From: Alphaproteobacteria bacterium
GTDB taxonomy: Bacteria > Pseudomonadota > Alphaproteobacteria > Rickettsiales > UBA3002
Length of the DNA stretch: 5,778 nt
Assembly (NCBI GenBank): GCA_021732545.1
Contig: JAKFUW010000242.1
Location: 1-5,778 of the forward strand
Direction of reading: 5' to 3'
Shown: one piece after another, positions 1 to 5,604 of the stretch
Numbering within the stretch: position 1 is the first letter of the stretch
Layout of the letters: the number at the start of each line of letters is the position of its first letter
The notes under the pieces: generated by a model
What the model was told of the DNA's origin: nothing
Seen by the model: only the letters and a program-made list of their open reading frames with translations
The model's database searches: none
Translations under genes and position numbers: made by a program

Positions 1-415
1 ACGTGTGCGTGATTTGCATTCCTTCAATGCAGGGGTGAGTGTTGCACTGGATGACCGTTTTCAAATCGGCAGTACAACGATTCTTGTGGTAAATGTGAGC
101 AGCGACCTTGATACAGGTATTGCGCGCGGAGCGAATACCTCTTCTGCCATTGGTGTGACAGCAAGTGCGAATTATGAAATTGGTCCGTGGATATGGGGTG
201 GTTATTATCAAGCAGCACGCGCAGAGGGGGATGTTGCGCTGCCCGATAATGATGAATTGCGTGTGTTTCAGCTTGGCTCAAGCTATCGCTTCACCACCAA
301 TTTGCGGCTGTTCAATGCGGCATATCTCTATGATTTTAACAATGAAGATGGCGATACATCGATATATGATTCACAAGGAGCAATCTTTCTGTTAGGTTTG
401 CGTGCCACACTGTAA
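1..415 (+). CDS. Porin-like outer-membrane beta-barrel protein, C-terminal part (5' end outside window)
   Basis: The reading frame is already open at the window edge (first full codon at base 2) and ends with TAA at 413-415, so this is the last ~137 residues of a longer protein. The GTG at 5 is not taken as the real start: nothing upstream is visible and the protein begins in mid-barrel. The sequence shows short alternating polar/hydrophobic strands separated by Asp/Asn/Gly-rich turns. It closes with a tyrosine-rich strand (AAYLYDF), an acidic loop (NNEDGDT) and a final strand ending GLRATL. This resembles the C-terminal end of general Gram-negative porins of the porin_4 type, which often end in a similar 'LGLRxTF' strand; here the last residue is Leu rather than the usual Phe. 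The likely role is passive diffusion across the outer membrane. The family call rests on pattern and the C-terminal strand only. The DUF2282 gene begins 34 nt downstream and may be co-transcribed. Confidence 0.68.
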   Translation, partial: RVRDLHSFNAGVSVALDDRFQIGSTTILVVNVSSDLDTGIARGANTSSAIGVTASANYEIGPWIWGGYYQAARAEGDVALPDNDELRVFQLGSSYRFTTNLRLFNAAYLYDFNNEDGDTSIYDSQGAIFLLGLRATL

Positions 416-436
416 CAACTAGTAACCAATAGTATC

Positions 437-443
437 AGGGGAG
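437..443 (+). promoter_or_regulatory. Shine-Dalgarno site fixing the start of the first DUF2282 gene
   Basis: AGGGGAG lies 6 nt before the ATG at 450. An in-frame TTG at 447 would give one extra residue but sits too close to this site, so ATG 450 is the better start. Confidence 0.75.
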
Positions 444-449
444 AATTTG

Positions 450-710
450 ATGCAAAAAAGACCATTAATACTCGCAGCCCTTACGGCAGTGCTGGCGCAG
501 GCTGCGCAAGCGCAGGTGCACCCAGAAAGCCCTACCTACGAGGCAGAAAAATGCTATGGCATTGCCAAGGCTGGCAAAAATGATTGCTTTACCGCAAATA
601 ATAGCTGTGGGGGGACTGCGAAAGTAGATAATGACCCAACCTTATGGAAATATGTGCCCCAAGGTGAATGTGTTAAATTGGGTGGCACATTAACTGCCAA
701 GAAGGGCTAA
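450..710 (+). CDS. DUF2282 (BufA1-type bufferin precursor) exported peptide, copy 1
   Basis: An 86-residue precursor with a Sec signal peptide: Gln-Lys-Arg at residues 2-4, a hydrophobic core, and an AQA cleavage site after about residue 21. The mature part has four cysteines (35, 46, 53, 74) in the DUF2282 pattern: EKCYGIAKAGKNDC at 33-46, NSCGG at 51-55, then W-x-YVP-x-GEC at 66-74 and a short Lys/Gly-rich tail. Known of the family: DUF2282 proteins include the bufferins, ribosomally made peptides whose cysteines are modified by a DUF692 (MNIO) enzyme helped by a DUF2063 partner, and which bind copper in the periplasm. Neither partner lies beside this gene, so modification would need enzymes encoded elsewhere, or may not happen (inference). 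It follows a porin gene and precedes DUF1223 on the same strand. A second copy lies on the opposite strand at 4921-5178. The family call is firm; the copper role here is inferred. Confidence 0.88.
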   Translation: MQKRPLILAALTAVLAQAAQAQVHPESPTYEAEKCYGIAKAGKNDCFTANNSCGGTAKVDNDPTLWKYVPQGECVKLGGTLTAKKG

Positions 711-711
711 T

Positions 712-735
712 AACGTTCATATCGGATGTAACGTT
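712..735 (+). repeat. Inverted repeat/hairpin right after the DUF2282 copy 1 stop codon
   Basis: AACGTTCAT (712-720) and ATGTAACGTT (726-735) pair as a 9-bp stem with one bulged T (729) and a 5-base loop. The outer arms are also a direct repeat: TAACGTT occurs at 711-717 and 729-735, and AACGTT is itself palindromic. No T-run follows, so it is not a standard intrinsic terminator. It could be a 3'-end stabilising structure, an attenuator before the DUF1223 gene, an operator with two half-sites, or chance. Confidence 0.4.
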
Positions 736-769
736 GTCTGTGCTGCACGCGAATCCTTAGGTAACATCT

Positions 770-775
770 AGGGAG
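770..775 (+). promoter_or_regulatory. Shine-Dalgarno site of the DUF1223 gene
   Basis: AGGGAG ends 5 nt before the ATG at 781, a strong and well-spaced site that supports this start. Confidence 0.7.
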
Positions 776-780
776 ACGTT

Positions 781-1479
781 ATGAAATATCTACCTGCATT
801 TATGGCACTATTTTCTACCATTCATCCGCTTTCAGCCTATGCTGAAGGTCGTTCGGCTGCACATCCGGTTGTACTCGAGCTTTTTACCTCGCAAGGCTGT
901 TCATCCTGCCCTCCGGCAGATAGGCTAGTATCAAAATATGCTGATTATGCTGGTGTTCTGGTGCTTTCCTACCATGTGGATTATTGGGATTATATAGGCT
1001 GGAAAGATCCCTATAGCAGCGCGAAGAATACTAATCGGCAGCGCGAATATGCTTCTTATTTGCGATCAAGAAATGTCTATACGCCACAAGCGATTATTCA
1101 GGGGAAATCAGATGTGGTTGGCTCCAATGAATCTGGCCTTGCCAATGCACTGAGTATCGCCGCCAAAAACGGAAGCTGGATCGCCGCGAAACTTGAGAAA
1201 TCAGCAGAAAAGGTGGCCATTTCTTTACCCGCAACTGAAAATATAAACGCCAAAATACTACTCGTTGGCTACCAAAAACAGTCCAGCAATGCGGTGCCTC
1301 GTGGTGAAAATGCGGGCGAACAACTGGCACATCGAAACAGCGTCACTGATATCATTCCATTAGGTGAATGGAAGGGCGCAGCATTCAATATCACTAAGCC
1401 ATTACCCACCGGAGATGGGGTTGCGGTATTAATTCAATCTGCGGCAACGGGCGAAATTATTGGCGCGAACTGGCAGTGA
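781..1479 (+). CDS. DUF1223 family exported thioredoxin-like protein
   Basis: A 232-residue protein, typical length for DUF1223 (COG5429). Residues 1-21 form a signal peptide with a likely cleavage site AYA|E. The mature protein starts with the family signature LELFTSQGCSSCPPADRL (32-49), in which Cys40 and Cys43 form a CxxC site on a thioredoxin-like fold. The other family blocks are HVDYWDYIGWKDPYSS (65-80), NVYTPQ (98-103) and RGENAGEQLAHRNSV (174-188). The biochemical role of DUF1223 is not established; a periplasmic thiol or redox function is inferred from CxxC plus export. The ATG has a strong ribosome site at 770-775. The gene sits 70 nt after a DUF2282 peptide and 43 nt before the CFA synthase gene, in a probable operon. 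Placement beside a cysteine-rich peptide makes a thiol or metal-related periplasmic job plausible but unproven. Confidence 0.93.
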   Translation: MKYLPAFMALFSTIHPLSAYAEGRSAAHPVVLELFTSQGCSSCPPADRLVSKYADYAGVLVLSYHVDYWDYIGWKDPYSSAKNTNRQREYASYLRSRNVYTPQAIIQGKSDVVGSNESGLANALSIAAKNGSWIAAKLEKSAEKVAISLPATENINAKILLVGYQKQSSNAVPRGENAGEQLAHRNSVTDIIPLGEWKGAAFNITKPLPTGDGVAVLIQSAATGEIIGANWQ

Positions 1480-1522
1480 TTTACGGGTTGTTAGTTGCGC
1501 ATGATTATAGTAATGAGGCAGC

Positions 1523-2839
1523 ATGATTCGCGCCCTTTCACCTGTAAATCTTTTAGCTTCCGCTCATGCAACAGCAACGTATATAGGTGAAACCCTGCAT
1601 GTGCCACTAACCCTTGTTTTATGGGATAGATCACGCATTGAACTAGGCGAAAATTCCGCCGCGACCATTACCATTACCTCGGCAAATGTCATTGCTTCAC
1701 TGCTGAAAAACCCAACGCTGGATAATATGATCAAGCACTACACTGCCGGCTCAGTGTTGCTTGACGGTGAGTTAATGGTAGTCGGCCAATTGCTGCGCTC
1801 GCACGTGAAAAAGAAAGATATTAAGCGTATCAGCAAAAAATATCTCTTCAGCAAAATGTGGCCGTTTTTATTTGTTGCGGCACATAAACCTGTTGCGCAA
1901 CATAGTTTTGATAATGATGCGCAAGGATCACAGCATAAAAATGAAAGTAATACATCCTACATTCAGTTTCATTATGACGTGAGCAATGCATTTTACCAGC
2001 TGTTCCTTGACCCGCAAATGCAGTATTCTTGCGGGTATTTCAAAGAATGGGACAATTCGCTAGAGCAGGCACAAATCGATAAGCTCGAGATGATATGCCG
2101 CAAATTACGCCTTAAGAAAGACGAAAAACTGCTTGATATCGGATGCGGCTGGGGCGGCCTTATTTGCTATGCCGCACAGCATTATGGGGTGTACGCGCAT
2201 GGGATTACCCTATCGCAAGAACAATATGCCTTTACGCTAGACAAAATAAAACAACTCGGCTTGGAAGACAAAGTAACGGTTGAAATACATGATTATCTAA
2301 CATTAGAAGGTCTTTATGATAAAATCTCAAGCATTGGCATGTTTGAACATATTGGTCTTAAAAATTTCCCCGCCTATTTCCGCAAAATAAACTCGCTGCT
2401 TCGTGAAGGCGGGATTTTGCTCAATCATGGCATAGCGCGGCGCAGCAAGGCAAATAGCCACACAACACTCACAAAAATCACACCAGAAAAACGAATGATA
2501 CTCAAATACATCTTCCCTGGATCTGAGCTAGCACCGATTGGCCACACACTGAACAACCTTGAGGCCTATGGCTTTGAGGTGCATGATGTGGAAGCGTGGC
2601 GCGAACATTATGCGCTGACGTGCCAGCACTGGTGTCAACGCCTTGAATCAAACAAACAGGAAGCAATTTCGTTGGTGGGGATTGAGCGATATCGCTTATG
2701 GGTGGCCTATCTTGCCGGAGTATCTTTTGGTTTTACCGCTGGGTCGATCCTTATTTTTCAAGCGGTCGCCAGCAAACGAAGCAAAGCCAAAAAGGCCTCG
2801 CAATTGCCGCCCACACGTGCTGATTTATACAGCAGCTAA
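1523..2839 (+). CDS. cfa: Cyclopropane-fatty-acyl-phospholipid synthase family SAM methyltransferase
   Basis: A 438-residue cytosolic enzyme of the CFA/mycolic-acid methyltransferase family. It transfers a methylene from S-adenosylmethionine onto cis double bonds of phospholipid acyl chains at the membrane. The N-terminal ~110 residues resemble the small CFA N-terminal domain (GSVLLDGELMV, 76-86). The catalytic domain follows: FHYDVSNAFYQLFLDP (149-164), YSCGYF (168-173), SAM motif I LLDIGCGWGGL (203-213), GITLSQEQ (227-234) and MFEHIG (273-278). The active-site and bicarbonate ligands known from E. coli Cfa (Cys139, Glu239, His266, Ile268, Tyr317) align with Cys170, Glu275, His302, Ile304 and Tyr396, so it looks active. 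The extra length over E. coli Cfa (382) comes from a linker near residues 122-145 and a basic C-terminal tail. GAGG at 1515-1518 supports the ATG at 1523. Its TAA overlaps the stop of the convergent patatin gene. The gene symbol is given by family; exact product (cyclopropane or other methylated fatty acid) cannot be read from sequence. Confidence 0.94.
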   Translation: MIRALSPVNLLASAHATATYIGETLHVPLTLVLWDRSRIELGENSAATITITSANVIASLLKNPTLDNMIKHYTAGSVLLDGELMVVGQLLRSHVKKKDIKRISKKYLFSKMWPFLFVAAHKPVAQHSFDNDAQGSQHKNESNTSYIQFHYDVSNAFYQLFLDPQMQYSCGYFKEWDNSLEQAQIDKLEMICRKLRLKKDEKLLDIGCGWGGLICYAAQHYGVYAHGITLSQEQYAFTLDKIKQLGLEDKVTVEIHDYLTLEGLYDKISSIGMFEHIGLKNFPAYFRKINSLLREGGILLNHGIARRSKANSHTTLTKITPEKRMILKYIFPGSELAPIGHTLNNLEAYGFEVHDVEAWREHYALTCQHWCQRLESNKQEAISLVGIERYRLWVAYLAGVSFGFTAGSILIFQAVASKRSKAKKASQLPPTRADLYSS

Positions 2840-4098
2840 GGCGTATCTGTCTCAGGCAGATAATCAAGCCCTGGCGGTTTTTTAATCCAGATATCGGGCT
2901 TTTGGCTGAGTTTGTAGCCCACCTTAAAGAGCTTCTTCATGTAAACAGGATCGAACAGCTCTGTCGATTCTGCTTTAAAACTCGCAGGAATATAGGTGAG
3001 GTTGTAATCGATGCCATCGCGCTGCGAGCCCAGATAGATGCGGTATAAATCACCAAGGCCATGATATTTGGTGAGTGTTTCAAGCGAGCGGCGTGTCAGC
3101 CCAAAAAATCCGGGCTGCAGAATTTTATATTCCGGCTCAATCTTGCTGTTGCGGATGATATATAAATACCGTTCTAAATGGCTCATTGCAAATTGGTCGA
3201 TGACACTGCGCCGCAGTTTTAATGGATAGATGAAGACTTGCGAAGTGACACCGCCATCGACATGTATTTCGCTGTAATGCTTCCCTCCTGCCTCTACGTC
3301 GATGAATACTGGCAAAAACGCACCCGGAATGGAGGCAGAAGCCAGTAGCACTTGGTGAATCAACGACAGAGCTTTAGGATTGCCGCTGGTGGCAATGGCA
3401 CCAATGTCCCAGATCATGCCGCGCTGGGCTTCAATATTGGTGGTGCCGATGAAGAGACGTTTTCCCTTTTGGTGTTCTCTGGCAATTTCGGCCATAATGT
3501 GTGGGGTAATGACTTCTTCAATCTTATTAGCCAGCGGGGTACTATCACTGATAGCCAAGCCGCCAGTCACGCCATCGAGTACGTTCCAGACGCTGGTCAT
3601 GAAAATGGCATCGGAGTTGGTGGAGGTGAACAGTTTCTTGACTATTTCGTCATATTGAGGGCCAATGAATACCAGTGGCGCAATCAAGGCACCGGTACTC
3701 ACACCGGTGACAATCTCAAAATCGGGGCGCGCACCAGTCTTTGACCAGCCATACAAAAAACCTGCTCCAAAAGCACCGTCATAAGCCCCTCCAGAAATGG
3801 CCAGATAGTGCAGTGGTGGATAGGTATGGAATTTAGTATAATAGTCCTGATTTGCCTGCCGATAGTCTTCAAGGCGTTTCATGACAAGTGTCTCGCTATT
3901 AGCCGGCAATTCATCGGCCCAGAAACGAATATCCTTTGAAAAGCCAGACACAGTAACCTGATCGGCAACTTCTTCTGGCAAGGCATTATGCACTGGAGCG
4001 ACGGAGCAGGCAGACAGCAGCAACAAAAACAGGCTGGCCAGAAATATCAACGCATGTGAGCAGTGGCTTGTTTCTAGTGGGCAGCCTTGATTGGTCAT
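2836..4098 (-). CDS. Patatin-like phospholipase lipoprotein
   Basis: A 420-residue protein from the ATG at 4098. A long hydrophobic segment (16-28) leads to a lipobox LSAC (28-31); the residue after Cys31 is Ser, which by the E. coli +2 rule suggests the outer membrane. The patatin domain shows the oxyanion-hole motif SGGAYDGAFGAG (102-113), the nucleophile elbow GVSTG with Ser134, and the DGG motif with Asp281, completing the Ser-Asp dyad. The expected activity is hydrolysis of acyl esters of phospholipids (lipase or lysophospholipase). The start is uncertain: the region before ATG 4098 has no clear ribosome site, and the n-region from this ATG has no Lys or Arg. In-frame TTG codons at 4110 or 4140 would add arginines but also lack a ribosome site, and 4140 lies inside the upstream gene. 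It lies 22 nt after the hydrolase gene, likely in one operon and possibly translationally coupled. Its stop overlaps that of the CFA synthase gene. Confidence 0.92.
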   Translation of the reverse strand: MTNQGCPLETSHCSHALIFLASLFLLLLSACSVAPVHNALPEEVADQVTVSGFSKDIRFWADELPANSETLVMKRLEDYRQANQDYYTKFHTYPPLHYLAISGGAYDGAFGAGFLYGWSKTGARPDFEIVTGVSTGALIAPLVFIGPQYDEIVKKLFTSTNSDAIFMTSVWNVLDGVTGGLAISDSTPLANKIEEVITPHIMAEIAREHQKGKRLFIGTTNIEAQRGMIWDIGAIATSGNPKALSLIHQVLLASASIPGAFLPVFIDVEAGGKHYSEIHVDGGVTSQVFIYPLKLRRSVIDQFAMSHLERYLYIIRNSKIEPEYKILQPGFFGLTRRSLETLTKYHGLGDLYRIYLGSQRDGIDYNLTYIPASFKAESTELFDPVYMKKLFKVGYKLSQKPDIWIKKPPGLDYLPETDTP

Positions 4099-4120
4099 AG
4101 TATTTCGCAAACCGCTAACA

Positions 4121-4879
4121 TTAGTATGCCTGCTGCGCAATCATCGCGGCGAGTACGGCGCCCACCAGCTCCGCATCTTTTTCCTTTAGCAACAAATGTC
4201 CGGCTCCTGGCAATGAAATAAAACTTTTCGGATGTGTTGCAGCCTGAAAAATATGCCGCGCATTGTCTACTTCCACCACCTCATCTTCAGGGTCATGAAA
4301 AACCACGACATGCCCTTTAATATTGCGAATGGCTTCGTTCATACGGTGGTCATCAAGATTATCAATAAATTCACGGTTAATGATAAATTTTCTGCCAGCT
4401 AAGGTAATGCAGACCTCGGCATCATCACTCATATGTTCGCGCAGGCCATCAAAAAAATGCTCCACATGCGAAGGATCATAAGGCGAGCCAATCGTTGCTA
4501 CAATTTTTGCACTCGGCACGTCGTGTGCCGTTGCCAAGATCGCGGTACCGCCAAGGCTATGGCCGAGCAAAATCTCTGGAGCTTTGGCATGGGTTTCAAG
4601 ATAGGTGACGGCGCTGCGAATATCTTCAATATTGGCGGTGAAATGGCTGTCTGCAAAGGCTCCCTTGCTCTGGCCAAGGCCAGTGAAGTCAAAGCGCATC
4701 ACACCGATTCCCTTCGCCACCAAGGATTCGCTGATGTGGGTCATCGCGAACACATCTTTAGAGCAGCTAAAGCAATGTGCCATAAGTGCAAAGCCAAGCG
4801 GCTCAGCTTGAGGCAAATCAAATCGAGCAGCGAGTTCTATGCCTTTAGCATTGGTAAATACGATGTTTTTTGATAGCAT
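4121..4879 (-). CDS. Alpha/beta hydrolase of the OsmC-associated type, without OsmC domain
   Basis: A 252-residue cytosolic alpha/beta hydrolase with no signal peptide. Landmarks in order: AHCFSCSKD (34-42), MRFDFTGLGQSKG (61-73), nucleophile elbow GHSLGG with Ser108 (106-111), ATIGSPYDPSHV (128-139), acid region HDPEDEVVEVDNA with Asp199 (195-207) and GAGHLL with His228 (225-230). Ser108, Asp199 and His228 form the expected triad. These blocks, especially AHCFxCSKD and AGRxFxIxRxF, match the N-terminal half of 'bifunctional alpha/beta hydrolase/OsmC family' proteins of about 400 residues. Here the frame stops right at the end of the hydrolase domain and the patatin gene begins 22 nt later, so no OsmC half follows. 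The substrate is unknown; an ester or thioester is likely. The ATG at 4879 has only a weak upstream ribosome site. It lies 41 nt after DUF2282 copy 2 in a probable three-gene operon. Confidence 0.92.
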   Translation of the reverse strand: MLSKNIVFTNAKGIELAARFDLPQAEPLGFALMAHCFSCSKDVFAMTHISESLVAKGIGVMRFDFTGLGQSKGAFADSHFTANIEDIRSAVTYLETHAKAPEILLGHSLGGTAILATAHDVPSAKIVATIGSPYDPSHVEHFFDGLREHMSDDAEVCITLAGRKFIINREFIDNLDDHRMNEAIRNIKGHVVVFHDPEDEVVEVDNARHIFQAATHPKSFISLPGAGHLLLKEKDAELVGAVLAAMIAQQAY

Positions 4880-4920
4880 AATGGTTTATATCCAGTCCAC
4901 ATCATGGATGGGAAAATACT

Positions 4921-5178
4921 TTAGCCTTTCGCGCCGCCAGCAAGTTTATCGCAGAGACCTTTTGGCACATACACCCAGCTGCCAGCATTGGCATCTTTCT
5001 TGGCCTGACCAGCGCAGGAATTGCTGCCATCTTTCGATGCACAGTCATTTTTTCCTGCTTTAGCAATACCGTAACATTTTTCACGTTCTTGTTTCGCTTC
5101 CATTTTATCTGCCGCGTGAGCAGCGCTTAGGCTTGCCATTGCAGCCAGCACCATTGCTGCGAGTAATTGTTTCTTCAT
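4921..5178 (-). CDS. DUF2282 (BufA1-type bufferin precursor) exported peptide, copy 2
   Basis: An 85-residue precursor. The signal peptide has Lys2-Lys3, an Ala/Leu-rich core and an AHA|A cleavage site after about residue 22. The mature part has four cysteines (35, 46, 55, 76) in the family pattern: EKCYGIAKAGKNDC (33-46), NSCAGQAKKD (53-62), W-x-YVPKGLC (68-76) and a Gly/Lys tail. Residues 33-46 are identical to copy 1; the Cys46-Cys55 spacing is two residues longer. GGGGTGA (5188-5182) just upstream of the ATG supports the start. As in copy 1, a role as a copper-binding modified peptide is known for family members but inferred here. No intact DUF692 or DUF2063 maturation gene is adjacent, only a broken DUF2063-like piece upstream on the other strand. 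It is the first gene of a probable operon with the hydrolase and the patatin lipoprotein, which is an unusual setting for the family. Confidence 0.9.
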   Translation of the reverse strand: MKKQLLAAMVLAAMASLSAAHAADKMEAKQEREKCYGIAKAGKNDCASKDGSNSCAGQAKKDANAGSWVYVPKGLCDKLAGGAKG

Positions 5179-5225
5179 GCTTCACCCCATAGATTCAATT
5201 ATGAAACCGATCATTTATCTCGCAA

Positions 5226-5254
5226 TGAATAACGATGGTATCGTCATTTGTCAA
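5226..5254 (-). promoter_or_regulatory. Candidate sigma-70 promoter for the DUF2282 copy 2 - hydrolase - patatin unit
   Basis: On the - strand a perfect TTGACA (-35, bases 5254-5249) is followed after 17 nt by TATTCA (-10, bases 5231-5226), a weak match. The -10 lies about 48 nt before the ATG at 5178. The spacer holds an inverted repeat at 5232-5244 (ACGAT-GGT-ATCGT), which could be an operator. The support is motif matching only. Confidence 0.35.
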
Positions 5255-5424
5255 TGAAGAGTCAGATGGCTATCGATTCCATCTCTATGATGTGACGGCG
5301 GCTGAAATATTATCTGGGCGATGATGATTTTGATCACCTCATCAAAGGTTTTGTCAACACCGCGCATTCCGATCACTTTAATATTGGCCGTTTTGCAGCA
5401 TATTTGCTTTTAACTATCGGGTAA
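5235..5424 (+). pseudogene. Broken DUF2063-like (BufC/HvfC-type) fragment, frameshifted
   Basis: Two overlapping frames together resemble the N-terminal domain of DUF2063 proteins, the partners of MNIO enzymes in bufferin maturation. The first frame (5235-5324, stop TGA) carries GYRFHLYDVTAAE. The second (5296-5421, stop TAA 5422-5424) carries KYYLGDDDFDHLIKGFV (5305-5355) and then HSDHFNIGRFAAYL. The family order is roughly 'YxxxYRxRLxxALxxxFPxLxxxLGDxxFxxLxxxYIxxHPSxxxxIRxFGxxLPxFL'. The pieces fit in order if about four residues (the 'FPxL' part) and the frame were lost near 5304. The GCTGAA at 5301-5306 could mark a deletion between short repeats (inference). The usual 'HPS' appears as AHS, and the rest of the protein is missing. 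It runs divergently from the intact DUF2282 gene, unlike normal buf operons. The assignment rests on remembered family patterns and needs a profile search. Confidence 0.5.
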
Positions 5425-5604
5425 ATGCCTGTTTGCGTGAAATGAAAGATGAACTTTTAAGCGTATTATTTACTGGAAAAACGATTGGCAAGGTGCTAAC
5501 TAGTGTTGATGAGTCAGCGGCCACGACACGTTCTGAATTTGGATGCGTAACGCAATGCTCACGGCGCACGAACAAGAGTGCGAACAACGACAAAGGAATG
5601 TTGC
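5425..5604 (+). other. Stretch without a recognisable gene, downstream of the DUF2063-like fragment
   Basis: Frame 5433-5615 is open for 60 codons but starts with TTG (or ATG at 5442), has no ribosome site, and gives a product matching nothing I recognise. A shorter frame at 5543-5608 ends in TGA overlapping the ATG at 5605. No T-run terminator, tRNA or repeat was seen. It may be further decayed coding sequence from the same lost locus. Confidence 0.4.

Noticed and set aside
422..427. GTAACC, resembling an ECF sigma -35 element, before DUF2282 copy 1
   Set aside because: The matching -10 would fall after the ribosome site and no CGAA-like element is found there, so it cannot drive this gene.
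2844..2883. Stem TATCTG/CAGATA (2844-2862) followed by a T6 run (2878-2883), terminator-like for the + strand unit
   Set aside because: The T-run begins 15 nt after the stem, too far for an intrinsic terminator, the stem is short and AT-rich, and the bases encode the patatin C-terminus.
3352..3744. Long + frame (130 codons) antisense to the patatin gene
   Set aside because: It lies wholly inside a well-supported patatin domain on the other strand and its product has no family features.
4433..4873. Long + frame (146 codons) antisense to the alpha/beta hydrolase gene
   Set aside because: The opposite strand encodes a complete hydrolase with its full triad; this frame is a shadow.
5329..5346. 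Inverted repeat TTTGAT-N6-ATCAAA
   Set aside because: Short and AT-rich, and lies within the DUF2063-like fragment; likely chance.
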